Shown here piece by piece: positions 35,651 to 47,432 of a DNA stretch of 64,000 bases. A program made the position numbers and the translations under genes. The stretch lies in NCBI GenBank assembly GCA_023159155.1, contig JAJNNX010000011.1:620001-684000 (forward strand), read 5' to 3'. A model generated the notes under the pieces. The model ran no database searches, was not told the origin of the DNA, and saw nothing but the letters and a program-made list of their open reading frames with translations. This DNA comes from Ustulina deusta. Its lineage: Eukaryota; Ascomycota; Sordariomycetes; Xylariales; Xylariaceae. Position 1 is the first letter of the stretch, and every line of letters begins with the position of its first letter.

Positions 35651-38600
35651 TATAATAAAATAAATTTCCAAATATGCCTAGTTTTTAATATTTTTTTTAA
35701 CTATAGTTTTAAAATATTTAATTTTTACGTATTTATAGTATATAATAGTCCTTATAGTAATGTTTTGCTTTTTATAATATTAATAGAATAGTCTTATAGC
35801 TAGTAGTTAAATAGCTATTATATAGTTGCTTTAGATATAATAAGAAAAAATTCCTAGAACTTTTTAAAAACTTAAGTAATAGTAGTATTAGTAGCTTCCT
35901 ATAGAGTAATTATTATAACTCTAGCTATTTTTAGGTTTAAAATAGTTTAACTTATATAATTTTTGTAATAATACTTTAAAATAAAAGTAATTTTTTAAAT
36001 ATTTTTAAAAAAATATATTAGCTAGTATTATTCTAGCTACTATTAAAAAAAAATTATATTATATTTATTATTTATTTTATTTAGTTCGAAGCTAAGTTAT
36101 ATAAAATAATCTTTTTAATATTTAAAAATTATTTTTTTTATATAATATTTATTTATTTTTTATATATATATAGTATTAAAAGTTATTATAAGTTATAGTT
36201 ATATTTTTTTAATAAAAAGCAACTTTTATTATTATATTTAACTAAAAAATATTACTAGTATTAAATTCTTAGTATTAAGTAGCGTTTAAATAAAGTATTT
36301 TTTATTATTATATAGGAGTGTTATATATATTATAAAGTAATATTCTGTTTTAGGTTCTAAGCTAAGTTTTTTGTTTAGATTTATTAGTTCTTTTTTAAGT
36401 TATTTAATTATATTTATTTAAAATTTATTATTTTGGTTTAGTTTTAAGATTTTATAAAATATAGCATAAAAGTTTTTTAAAAATCTAAGTTAGATTTATT
36501 TATTTTTATAAACTATAGTAAAAACTTAAATATAGCTATTAAAAATATGTTTATTTTAGTTTGCTTAATAAGGTTTAAAAAAAATTGTTTTTTAGTTATT
36601 TTTTTTTTAATAATAAAAGTTTTTTTAAGCGCTAGTAGCAAATTTTATTTATTAATATTTTTTTTAGTAAAACAAACAAAAATATTATAGTTGTTTTATT
36701 TATAATACTAGCAGTTAATTTTGTTATATTTTTACTAGTTAATAATAAATAAATTTATTTTTTTAAAGCTATTACTATTAAGGCTTATTATTTATTTTTA
36801 AGATCTAGTTTAATTTTGTTATTAGTTTTTTTAAATATATTTTTTTTTTAAAATTAATTATAGCTTAAATTAAAACATCTTTTTTTACTGCAGTTAAGTT
36901 AGCCTAACTTTAAAAGCTTTACTATTAAAATAAGCTTTTTTTTTTTTAATATTTTAAGATTAATTAATATGTTTTTCTATATTTAGCTTATTTTTTATAT
37001 AGCTAAAATAAAATTTTTATTAGTTTTTAGTAAGCTTTTTTAATAAAAATAAACTAACTTAGTAATATTATTAAAAAAGGTTTTAATTATATAATTTTAA
37101 AAAGTAGTTCTAGATTATTAAATAATTTTATTAAAGTTAAAAAGTTCTATAAAATATTAAGCTATATTTTTTTTATATTTAAAATTAGTTATTTTTTTAA
37201 AGTTCTAATATTGTTTATAAAACTTATTTTTTTTATTTGTTTGATATACTACTAGTACTAGGTTTATATTTTGTTTATTAGTAATAAGCTTATTTAATTA
37301 ATTTAATAATAGTCTTTAAAAAAATTTTTTTTATATATTTTTAAATATAATTCTATTTTTATTTACTAAGTTTAAAACTTAGCTAAGTTTTTTTTATTAT
37401 AGATTAATAGTTTATTTAAATATATTAAATTAATTATAATAAAAAAAACTAAGTAAACAAAGCGTTCGAAAGCTTAGATTAGCTAGTTATTAGATTATAA
37501 CTTATTATTATTATTATTATTAATTTTTTAAAAACTTTATAAAAAAAAAAGCAGTAGTTCTTATAAAAGCTTTAATAAACTATTGTTATTATTATTACTT
37601 AAATTTTTTAGGTCTAAATTAAAAGTTCTAAATAAGCAATAAAGTAGTATAGCTTTTTTATTTCTATTAGATATAAAAGGTTTAATATATATAAAATCAA
37701 ATTATATATAGGCTTTTTTAGCTATTTAGCAGGTTTAAACTTTTTAAAAAGCTTTGCTAGTTAATATTTTTTTTATTTAAGCTTCCGAACTAAAATATTT
37801 AAATAAAAGCTTTTATAATAAAAAAAACTTTAGTTAGCTAATAAAAAAAAAATATAAGTTTAAAAATTATATATTTTTTAATAAATTTTAAAACAAAATT
37901 TATATTTATTTTATAGTTAGTTATTAGTTAAATATTAAACTTATTTAAAGTAACCTAAATATATACTTAAAAATTTTTAATTTGTTTTTAAGTAGCTTTA
38001 TTATAAGTAAAATTAAAATATTTTTAAGCAAACAAATTATTAATCTAGGGTTTTTTTATTATTATTTATAATATTACTTTTTTTTAAAACTTTTTATATT
38101 ATTAATAATTTTTTTAAAATATTTTTAAAGCTTATTATTATTATAAAGTTATTTTTTTAAGTTTAATAATAGCTTTTTATTAAATAGAAATATTTTAAGC
38201 AAACTTAGTAATAATTTTTTATATTTTTTAAAAAAATATAAAGCTAGATTATTTTATTTATTATTAAAACTATCTAATTTATTTTATAAATATAATAATT
38301 TTTATTTAATATATTTATATTATTATATTATAAAAATTATATATAATTTTATATTATTTTTTGATTTTTTTTTAGTTTTAGTAATAAAAAGTTTTAATAT
38401 TATTAGTAAAAATATTAATTATTATATAAAAATTATTTATTTGTTAGTATAATTTTATAAGCTAATTTAATAAATTAATAATAATAATATTAGTTTTAAT
38501 TAGTTTAATTTAATTTTTTATAATAATATTATATTTTTAAAGGTTATATAAAATAATAGTATTAATATAGTTAGCTAATAGGTTTAATATATTAGGTTTA

Positions 38601-39201
38601 GTTTTTAGAACATAAAATTTAACTAAAAAACAAAAAATTAATTATAAATAGAAATATTATTATAAAAATAATATATTTTATATATTATAGTTTAGCTATT
38701 AGTAAGCTATTAATTTATTAATTAATTTAAATATTTTTTTAAGTAGTAATAAAAAAATATTTTAAGCATAAACAAAAAAAAAACAAAAAATAATATTTTT
38801 AAAAAGTTTTAATAAAAAAAAATAAAAAAATTAAATAAAAAAACTACTAAAAACTATATTTTACTAGGCATAAAAAATAATTTTTTTGCTGCTAGTAATA
38901 CTAAGCTGCTTTAGGCTAATTTGTTTTAAAGGTTTAGTTATAGTTTAGTATTTTCTAGGTTATTTTTGTTTAAAATTTTGTTTAAATCTTTTTTTTTATT
39001 TAAATCTTTATTTAAAACTTTATTTAGATTTTTTTTTTTTAGTTTAAAAAAAATACTACTAGTAATAACTATAGTATAAAATAATAATTAAAATATAAAA
39101 AATATTTTTAAAGCTAGTAAATTATTATTAATAATAAGTATAAACTAAGTTAGAATAGTTATAAAGTTATAAGAGTTTTTTTAAATAAATAAAAAATTAT
39201 T

Positions 39202-39520
39202 TATAATAAAGGTATATATTATAGGCTTGGAACTTAGTTATATTTAGCTAATAATTCTTTAGAGGTTTTAAGATCTATAGCTCTTCTTTTCGAATGTTCG
39301 AACTTAGGATTTTTATAGTTTATTTATGCCTGTTTGCTATTAAGCTATTTAGAATATATTCTGTAACTCTGTTAACGCAAAGGACTGTTGGGTCTTTTTG
39401 TATATATATATAGTCCGTATGACTTCCCGTCCTTCTAATAAAGGCTTATCTGTTCCTTTGTGGGCCTGCATATTGTACCAATAGCATAGCTAGCGGCTTG
39501 GCATATCGATCCGTGTGACA
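39202..39520 (-). repeat. LTR (right; 5' LTR of the element)
   Basis: 319 bp, same length as the left copy. The outer half, about 39390-39520, keeps normal GC content, whereas the part facing the element interior is mutated. It ends CCGTGTGACA just before AGCGT. Confidence 0.9.
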
Positions 39521-39525
39521 AGCGT

Positions 39526-40643
39526 GGAACGAAGCCAAAGTCCTGTGCCCGCCGACATCGATATTTCCGGTAGACCGGGCGGAAGATAAAGTTCTCTCCC
39601 TTGTCCGCCATCCCAACTTTTCATTCCCACGCGGGATCCTGAGCGCCAGTCCCATGACCGCAGCCACTTATCTGTATTAGGGGCCGCTAGACCACGCATG
39701 ACCTGGCCCGAACGCCGTGATCGGTTCAATTCAATCGTCTATCACGGGGTTTATGCGTATCGAGGGAAATGCTGTAACTGCCAATAGACGTGATGACTTG
39801 AACGAAACGGAGGCTTGACCCCAGCTTGCCAGCAGCTATATTGCCCCAGGGTCAACACTTAAATCTTGTTCCCAGAAAAAAGAGGACATATTTGGCGTGG
39901 CTAAAACCTTCTCCACGCGTCTTGTGCAGAGTATCCCTGAAAGTGCTTTGTTGATTACGATAATAATACTGATGATAATGATAATGATGATTTGTCTCTA
40001 ATGATGACATTAACATAAGATGCGATAGTAATATACTAATTAGAAGATAATGACAATATATTGCATGCGCAAGAGTCGTGAAGGCTCCCCAAAAAGCTCT
40101 CACCTTGCCTGCCGTAAATATATCTTAAGTGTCCCTAGCCTTGGGCTCCGCTTCATGTCGGATAATACGTCTGTCTCACCCTGGTCTCTTTCGGCCACAA
40201 AATCAGGTACGAGCCTAACAGACTAGCGGAAAACGTATGCGACCAAAACTGTACTTCATCCTCTTCCCTCGACCAAAGCCCATGAGGTTCCGCCCCTATA
40301 CCAATAACCAGCTGTATACATCCAGTGAAATTCAGTAGCGGACGTAGAAAGCTCGCTCCGCCGAAATAAGAAATACACAAGCACATGATGGAGGTGGTGA
40401 AGATCTGGCTGAAAAGGTGAGCAAGGCCGCCTGAATCTCCATGTTGAATACCAAATATGGAACTTGTAATCATACTCGAGTTCGCTTCAACGCATCATTA
40501 GAACTTGCCCGGGAATGAGAATTTAACATAGCAAGATTCGGGGTATCTTCGAGTTCTAAGTTATCTATACCGTAAAGCATATTCGTTGACCAAGGAGCGC
40601 CTTTTATGCTATTTGATACAAGGTATTGGCATCAATCGTTCAT
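39526..40643. other. Intergenic, 1.1 kb
   Basis: Between the retrotransposon and the 3' end of the MFS gene. A 106-codon minus-strand frame at 40153-40473 has hydrophobic stretches but no recognised family, so it is left uncalled. Short TGATAA/GATAAT-rich sequence near 39960. Confidence 0.45.
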
Positions 40644-42369
40644 TCAGGTACGGCTTCCATCACTATCCAAAGCTGCTTTCTCATCCGCCGTCATCTGTGC
40701 CTCCGCTCGCCCAAAGTTGATGGTCACAATGAGAAAGCATGATACTACCGCTAGGCCAACGCCCGTCCAGAAGGCTATCTGGTATTGCTCGCGGGGGCCG
40801 AGCGATTCTGCATTGTAATTTTGAACGGAGGTGGAGATGGCCAGATCCCCGATACCCAGCCAGAACGCTATACCAAGGTATAATGTGCTGTTGATGAGCG
40901 CACCGGCAGTTGCCTGCAGACGTCGAGGCATGGCAGTTGTAATATAGACATTTGTGACATTGAATGCAATGTCTACGCCAATCGTCCCAGCCAGCATGGC
41001 TGGGAACACATAGGCCCAGTATAGAAAACTCGTCGACGGCTCGTTGTTTGATTGCTTTGGGAGTAAAGCGAAAAGCAGGCAACAGAGCATATAGCCGATG
41101 CTTGACGCTATCATCAAGATCCGACCGGATACAATATGCAACACAAAACCACCTGTCAGAGCGAGGGCGAAACCGCCCCCAGCAAATGGAATGAACCAGG
41201 CAGCAGTCTGTATAGGCGTCGTATGTAGGACCGTCTCAACGCTAGAGTTAAAGGTCAGTGACACTCAAATGCGGAAACGGGACGAAGGGAATCACTTACT
41301 AATAACTTGCATAGAAGAGGAAGATGCCAAATACTCCGTACCCGCAAAAGAGCCCAGTAGATAATCGCTTCATGTACTTTGGCTTGAACAGCTCAGCAGG
41401 GAGAAGTGGTTGAGAGGCCACCCAGCCTTCCACGTAGACGAAGGCAATGAGGAAAAGAACGCCTATGATCAGCGTCACATAAATATACGGTGTGCGCCAG
41501 CCATCCGGGGCATGGCCACCGTCACTGAACGCATAGACAACGAGCACCAATCCTGGTACTACCGTGACCAATCCCCACCAATCCATGACCGCCCCTTCGT
41601 CGTGATCACCCAGGTTCCGTGGGATCGTGACCACGCCCACTACAATGACGAGAAAGATGAGGATGGAGCCTATGTAGAAGTACCAGCGCCAGTTCAGAAA
41701 CTGACCCGATAGAGCTCCTACAAGGATACCGAAATAGAAGCCGATGGCGGCGAAGGCCCCGTAAATACTGTATACCAGGTTCTTGCGCGGTCCGGGCCTG
41801 TAAGTGTGGCCCAGCAGGGCAAGCCCGGCGGGCAGAAAGGCGCCGAATCCAACCCCTTGCATCGCCCGACAGACAATGAGAAGAGTCGGGGTGGGACTGA
41901 AAGCCGCGGCAAGTGACCATATGAAAGCCCAGATATGCCCGCCTAGGAAAATATATCGTCCGCCATAGATATCGCACATGCGAGCGAAAGGGAGGAGAAG
42001 CGAAGCGGTTGTTAAGTTAGGCACAGCAGCGGGCCATGTCCGTTCGGCCTCTGAAATTTTCAGAGCCTCTGCGACTTCGGGCAACACGATGTTGAAGCCG
42101 CTGATGAGGTATTCAGACATCATCATGGACAAAATGATGGAGAGCACAAATCCGTATTCGGAATATGCATTGTGGAAATTCGACGGTCGCTGTCGGGCGC
42201 GACGTTCTAATTCGGCCTTGTCTAAGAAGTCGGGAGAGCCTATGCCGTCGATATGGTTGTCTGATGTGACGACAACGCCTTGGTCAAGAACTAATGGTTC
42301 CATCGTTCTGTCGCGAACAACTTGGCAGCTGCTTGCAATCCGAATAGAAGAGCCGTATGGTAATTTCAT
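40644..42369 (-). CDS. MFS drug/metabolite transporter, DHA2-like
   Basis: A 555-aa plasma-membrane major-facilitator protein of the 14-segment DHA2-like type (proton antiport efflux). It has a hydrophilic N-terminus, then SEYLISGFNIVLPEVAEAL, TWPAAVPNLTTASLLLPFAR with RMCDIYGGRYIFLGG (loop 2-3 motif), LLIVCRAMQGVGFGAFLPAG and the motif-C-like GFYFGILVGALSGQFLNWRW. Two exons, 42369-41300 and 41241-40644, are joined by a 58-nt intron (GTAAGT donor). The first ATG (42369) is used; an internal ATG at 42303 is possible. It is divergent from a Zn2Cys6 regulator, 769 bp apart, the arrangement seen for regulator/transporter pairs in metabolite clusters. Its substrate is unknown. Confidence 0.9.
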
Positions 42370-43138
42370 TCTCGTGTTCGTCCATCTCGAAGAAACGAAA
42401 GTTCATTGTCCATATAAATAAGCAACTATTGCAGTCGGATGGGATAGGGTTGTGCTGTCTAACAGATCCCGATCGTAGCGCCGACAAACCGGTGGAGATG
42501 CAAATCCACGGAGCCAACTACGCTAAATGAAGCTTCATGTACAATTTGACAATTCTATACCAAATGGGGAATGACTCTCTTGGATGATTGGATACCGGCC
42601 CAACCAACACCCCAGGACGAAGAAGTCTAAGTTCGCTCTAGGTTAGTCTAGTCTAAACGGCTTAAAAGTTATTCTCATTGTCTCATACCGCGACCTCTTC
42701 CCACTTATGCAGCACTTGCGCCTTGGCTACTAGATTTGGTCTAGCTCTATGTCTTTCATCATCGGCTCCGGCTCGGCTTATTCAGCTTTTTACAAATGTA
42801 TCGATTTGCCTCTCCGCAACATCCATCACTTTCACCACGACATCATCACAACCTGGCTGTACGTGATGTATGCAAGATTTTCTAGTTCCTATCCGGAAGA
42901 AGAAATATCTGTTCACATCTTGCATGGCCGCCAATCTGACTCATACAGAGTTCATATACCTCCTCATTGAGTGACTCCGACCCCGGCTTGGTTGGGTTAG
43001 GGTTCCATTCACGCCATCGGGAATTAACAATTACGCCGCAAATCCGGAGTGCGCGTGTCAACGTTTTCGGTTACCATCCGCCGAGCTCACTATGGTATAA
43101 TACTTGCATCAAAGTCACTTGCAATCCCCCACCACTCT
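42370..43138. promoter_or_regulatory. Shared divergent promoter of MFS transporter and Zn2Cys6 regulator
   Basis: 769 bp between two divergently transcribed starts. At 42490-42511 a CGG and a second CGG flank an inverted repeat GTGGA, 8 bp, TCCAC. Zn2Cys6 dimers bind CGG half-sites, so this is a candidate operator for the adjacent regulator (inference only). Confidence 0.3.
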
Positions 43139-45038
43139 ATGAATGACCGGAAACCCTGTCACAATTGTCGGCGTCGTCGGCTCCGGTGTGACCGTTCTGT
43201 TCCGGCGTGCTACAAGTGCACCAAGACTGGACAGAGATGTCTTGGCTACGGCAAGCTTTACCGCTGGGTTGATTCCGAGGCCCCTGTCACCCAAAAGTGT
43301 CAGGGCCGAAGTGCGGCCCTGATGAATTTCACGGAATCTAATTTCCTATTCCAAGATAGAGCCCATGGTAGAAAGCCGTATGATAATAGTGCACTCGGTA
43401 AACTAAGAGATGGCCCCCAGCAGAAGCTGAAGGTCTCCCTGGCCGATCCGTTGCTGCAGGATCTCACTGTCTCGTCGCGGCACTACCTGTCCTATTGTAC
43501 GTATTCGTCACTTTTCATAGCCTGCTGGTAGAAGACTAGACTCACTATTCGCAGTTGCTTCTCGATTCTGCCAAGACCTTGTCGTCCACGACTCGGCTGA
43601 GCGAGGGACGAACCCTTTCCGAGAGCTAATTCCGATGTCCCAGGCATACTCCTACCTGCAGCATATTATCATCGCAGTCTCGGCGGTACACTATTATAAT
43701 GCAATTCGGTACGCTACATCTAGACACTCCCACGTAGCACAGAATGCTCTGATAGATGCTCTACACGCGCGGCAAACCGCTATTCGGGAGCTGATAGCAT
43801 TGATCCAAGAGAGGCGTGCCGGCAACCGCCATGCGGAAACTCAAGCGGACCAGGATGCCCTCCTCGCTACCGTTCTTTTCTTCGTCAACTTTACCCTCAT
43901 TGACTCTGGCAAGGACGATTGGAAAGACCACTTAACCGCGGCGGGGAGGTTATTATCCATACACGGTCCTCCTACAGTACCTATCTCGTTATCTGCCGGG
44001 GACAAAAACCAACTACAGCTCGACCGCCCTTCTCCATCTACGGTAGATTTCGCGTGCCTTTCGGAACCAAGTACCCCTCAAGAATCCGTTGAAGTAGCCT
44101 GTCAACCGCTCACTGCTTGTGACTACGTCACCTCTGACACGGTAGCCTATTGCATATGGAACAGCGCCTTAGAATCCTTAGTTTCGTCTCCACCTTCACC
44201 ATCATCATCATCACCACTGCCATCCTCCTCTCATACCCCCGACTACGCTGCCCAGCCATTAACATGGGATGTGTCAAAAGTCATGAGGATACTCTCACGG
44301 ACCGAGGCAAACAGCTACCACAGCTGCCCCGCTTACCTCATGGGCATCGTTCTGCGAGTGGCGCGTATAACTCAATACCTGAAGACGAGCGGCAGCCGGT
44401 GTCCCTCCACAGCCCAGATGAACGCATACCTACATCTGCTGAAGGAGGCCGAGGCATTCGACGTCAAGGCGTGGGCGGCGGGCGTTTCAACCCACATGTT
44501 CGGCATGTTAGGCGTCATGAACGAGCACGAACTAGGACTGCGAGGCCATATAGCCGCCACATACCGCGCCGCCGTGTGTCTATACATCCTCCTAGTGGCG
44601 CCCGGTCTCCCAGCCGAGATAAAGCGACGTGCACGACTCAGCGACGGGGATCCCGCTTCCTTTCCATCGCTGCCGACGACCGGGGATCTTGCGGCGACGA
44701 TTTTCCAGCAGCTCTCGTTCATCCCCAAGACCAGCCCCCTGTTCAAATACACGCTCTGGCCGGTGTTCCTGACGGGGGTAGATGCGGTATCGGATGCGCA
44801 CAGGCTGTGGGTTGTCGAGCGGATGTGCGCGATGCGGGATCTCTGCCCGTGGGGCTTCCTGACGTCGGCCATGGAGACGCTTGGGGAGATTTGGAAGCTG
44901 AGAGATGGCACGGTTAGGCATGATGTCGACGAGGCGGGTTTGTGCAACGAGATTTCAGAAGTCGACCCAATTCACGAGGACGGTAGCGACTGGCTTGCAC
45001 GACTTCGGGGCTTGAAGATCGACTGCTTGATAGTCTGA
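43139..45038 (+). CDS. Zn2Cys6 transcription factor
   Basis: A 613-aa regulator. The binuclear zinc cluster starts right after the initiator: PCHNCRRRRLRCDRSVPACYKC, with six cysteines in C-x2-C-x6-C spacing and the basic run RRRRLR. The rest is a helical fungal-specific domain with LQHIIIAVSAVHYYN and FVNFTLIDSGKDDWKDHL (a motif common in this subgroup). Two exons: 43139-43496 and 43555-45038 (58-nt intron; the split codon encodes the F of FASRFC). A Ser/Pro-rich low-complexity segment near residues 320-340 is probably disordered. It is divergent from the DHA2-type transporter and convergent with the epimerase gene, so it may be a local regulator of the P450-to-epimerase neighbourhood. Confidence 0.9.
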
Positions 45039-45216
45039 CTGAATCGATCTAGGGGCTAGCGAGAGAGGATATTATTAATTTTTACGGGATACATTTCCCT
45101 GAGTTATTCTACGAGCATCGCATCAGCCCAGCTAAGTTTCCATCGACTATCTAGAACCAACGACAATATCTCTCGTCCAAGGCTACCGAACGGAGATCCC
45201 ATTGCTGCCGCCGCGA

Positions 45217-46218
45217 TCACGCCCGACGACCAGCAGCGGCCACCATCTCCGCCGCAACCTGGACATACGAGCCATTCCGTATGTCCTCGACAATACCGAT
45301 CTCGGCCGGCGTCCAGCCCAGCTCCGCTTTCGCCTTATCGCCCTTCCCCCGAACCCTGCCCGAGAAAAACCCGGCAACGAGGGGGCCGGCGAACGCCACG
45401 GCCTCGGCAACCTCCATCGCGCGCACAGGCACACCCAGCACAGCCGCCATCGCATCCGCGTAGTCGCGGAAAGCGACCTCGGTGGTCGACGTGACGTTAT
45501 ACACGTCCCTGACCTTCCCAGGCAGGACACACGCGCGCTCCAAAGCACACACATAAGCGCGTGCAGCATCATCGACATGGACGACAGCCGTCAGCGCCGT
45601 GCCCTCCCCGATGCGCACGACGGCCCCTTTCTTCGCGAACACGTCCATGAACATCCGCACGCCGCTGCCGCCGCGTCCGTAGACGAACGGCGGGAGCCGC
45701 ATGACGCAGACGCGGATGCCGTGCTGGCTGGCCTTGGACAGGACGTGGCGCTCGCAGCGGATGCGTCCGTTGATGGGGTTCGGGTCCGCGGGGGCGTCCT
45801 CGTCGGTCTCGCGGCCGCGGCTGTCGGGCTCGACGACGCCGACGCCCGAGGTGCCGAGGAGCAGCTTGCGGGGCGACGGCGACTGCGCCAGGCCGGCGGC
45901 CATGGCGTCGACGGCCGCGGCGTCGATGCGGACCACGTTGTCGTAGGGCTGCGAGAAGTCGTCGATCCACGCGTCCGCGAGGTGCACCACGATGTCGGCG
46001 TGCGCGGCCTCGGCCCGCAGCAGCTCCAGCGCCGTCATGTCCCCCGTGATCGGGACGGCGCCGAGGGCGCGCAGCTGCGCGGCTTTGGCCGCGGTGCGGC
46101 ACAGCCCGTGCACCGCGTAGCCTTCGCGCAGGGCGAATTCCGTGACGCGCGAGCCGATGTAGCCCGAGGCGCCGGTCATGAAGATGCGCTGTTGTTGTTG
46201 CTTTGAGGAGGCGGACAT
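45217..46218 (-). CDS. NAD(P)-dependent epimerase/reductase, extended-SDR-like
   Basis: A single-exon 333-aa Rossmann-fold oxidoreductase. The cofactor loop is MTGASGYIGS (G-x-x-G-x-x-G) near residue 15, then GDMTAL and VVHLAD strands, the LLLGTSGV strand and a C-terminal KAELGWTP typical of NAD-dependent epimerase/dehydratase-like proteins. The usual catalytic Y-x-x-x-K is not evident where expected; the region reads RIRCERHVLSKAS. It therefore belongs with the atypical or reductase-like members and may not be an epimerase. The start ATG is chosen because the conserved Rossmann strand begins 12 codons later; the upstream in-frame sequence is not protein-like. GC content is very high, unlike the flanks. 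It lies next to the regulator 3' end. Confidence 0.85.
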   Translation of the reverse strand: MSASSKQQQQRIFMTGASGYIGSRVTEFALREGYAVHGLCRTAAKAAQLRALGAVPITGDMTALELLRAEAAHADIVVHLADAWIDDFSQPYDNVVRIDAAAVDAMAAGLAQSPSPRKLLLGTSGVGVVEPDSRGRETDEDAPADPNPINGRIRCERHVLSKASQHGIRVCVMRLPPFVYGRGGSGVRMFMDVFAKKGAVVRIGEGTALTAVVHVDDAARAYVCALERACVLPGKVRDVYNVTSTTEVAFRDYADAMAAVLGVPVRAMEVAEAVAFAGPLVAGFFSGRVRGKGDKAKAELGWTPAEIGIVEDIRNGSYVQVAAEMVAAAGRRA

Positions 46219-47432
46219 TTTGGTGTTTTTTTTTCTGGGACAATGGGATACCAGATACTGTGATATGCTGTGAGTGGCTGTCAGGTATGTGCTGAGTGTA
46301 CCTAATGAGTAGAAGGAGTAGCAGTAATAGGATAAATAGTAAACGATGACGGATATGAATCGTCTCTGGTTTCCCGCTGCTTCACCAGATGTAGGAACGC
46401 CATGATTTAGGGATATATGAACACACACATATTTATAATGACGGCACTATCTCCGCCTCTGCCTCCGTCTTTGAATGTCTAGGACAAGGCCACCGATAGA
46501 TCCATAAGACAAAACTTCCGACAGCCATTTTGCAAGGAGTATGTCAGGCTGCTTCCGCTGTTCAGGAGGCGGACGGAGATTAGCGGAGACCGCAGATTAC
46601 CAGAAGAGGGCACCTTTGTATCCTAAACCCGGGCCATCGGGTTAAGCTTGATTGGTCGTTAACCCCGGGCTAACGCGCAGTACATGGGAAAGCTTCGGCC
46701 AAGGCTATTATTATGTCGAGATAATGGAGTATCTTCTGTTAGTGTCGGGTTTGCTATCACTACTCCGTGCCCACTTATATAGAACCGACTAGGTAACACA
46801 TGATGTTGCTAAAAGTTGAAGGGGGAGCACGAGGTGTTAAGGCGGCCACCGATGTGATTGGGCTTTTTGAGAATATTATTCTTAGAGCGCCGCATCGGCC
46901 GAATTCATGCAATACGTATTTTGAGGCTGATAAGCCGTTTACCGCGTCATTCAACACCCGCCTACCAGAACACCAGAACACCAGAACAAGGTTCAAGCTA
47001 GGTAACATAAACAGCGTTCAAAGCAGGACATATATTTAGAAATAAACCTCTAGGCTTTTGTCCAGGTTGGCATGGCCTAGCGAAACACCTTCTACTAAGC
47101 ACCTTCCACGAAGTATTCTTGGCGTACCTACTCTGCATCGTTTGGCAATGGGGATCATTCCCTTGGTGGCCATTACTTTTATTTTCTTATTTTCTTTAGT
47201 TCCATGTGGTTGCTACTATCTTTAGGGATTAGCTATGTATATAAATATATGTCTTAGCACACCGGGAGACTTGCATCCCTGGAATATAAAGTGCCGCCAA
47301 AGTGAGTAATCTGTCGTATCGCGGACCTGGCTAAATTCCTAGCCAGGTCCTAGATGGGGCAGCGCGATAGATTATGACTGTGTCATAGTAAATCGCTAAA
47401 CATACCGCCAAACGGAACATGACGCTTTTGCT
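46219..47432. other. Intergenic, 1.2 kb
   Basis: Promoter of the epimerase gene plus the 3' flank of trm10. No gene recognised. It contains a nested palindrome (47307-47374), described separately. Confidence 0.5.
47307..47374. repeat. Nested imperfect palindrome
   Basis: Inner hairpin: GGACCTGGCTA, 6-nt loop, TAGCCAGGTCC (11 bp perfect, 47323-47350). Outer arms: TAATC and TATCGCG on the left match CGCGATA and GATTA on the right. It lies 60 bp beyond the trm10 stop, so it could be a 3'-end RNA hairpin or a small inverted-repeat remnant. Confidence 0.6.

Larger units (their letters stand above)
32600..39520 (-). mobile_element. Ty3/Gypsy LTR retrotransposon, heavily RIP-mutated
   Basis: A 6,921-bp element bounded by two 319-bp direct repeats and flanked by the 5-bp target duplication AGCGT (32595-32599 and 39521-39525). 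The LTR termini are TG...CA, mutated to TA at some ends. On the minus strand, reverse-transcriptase motifs can still be read at about 35.05-35.64 kb in one frame with stops: KKD...PIVNY near 35.6 kb, KTAF-type sequence, then the YxDD box as YLNN near 35.29 kb. This order and spacing identify Ty3/Gypsy and fix the orientation. A purine run sits next to the left (3') LTR. The interior is very AT-rich and dense in TpA. It lies between the rhodopsin-like and MFS genes and interrupts neither. Confidence 0.92.

Noticed and set aside
32919..39201. AT-rich block considered as a centromere-like or unknown low-GC isochore
   Set aside because: Two equal LTRs, a 5-bp target duplication and minus-strand reverse-transcriptase motifs identify it.
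45202..46206. 334-codon plus-strand frame and 224-codon alternative minus-strand frame over the epimerase gene
   Set aside because: Arg/His/Ala-rich shadows of a GC-rich coding sequence; the true frame has the Rossmann motif.
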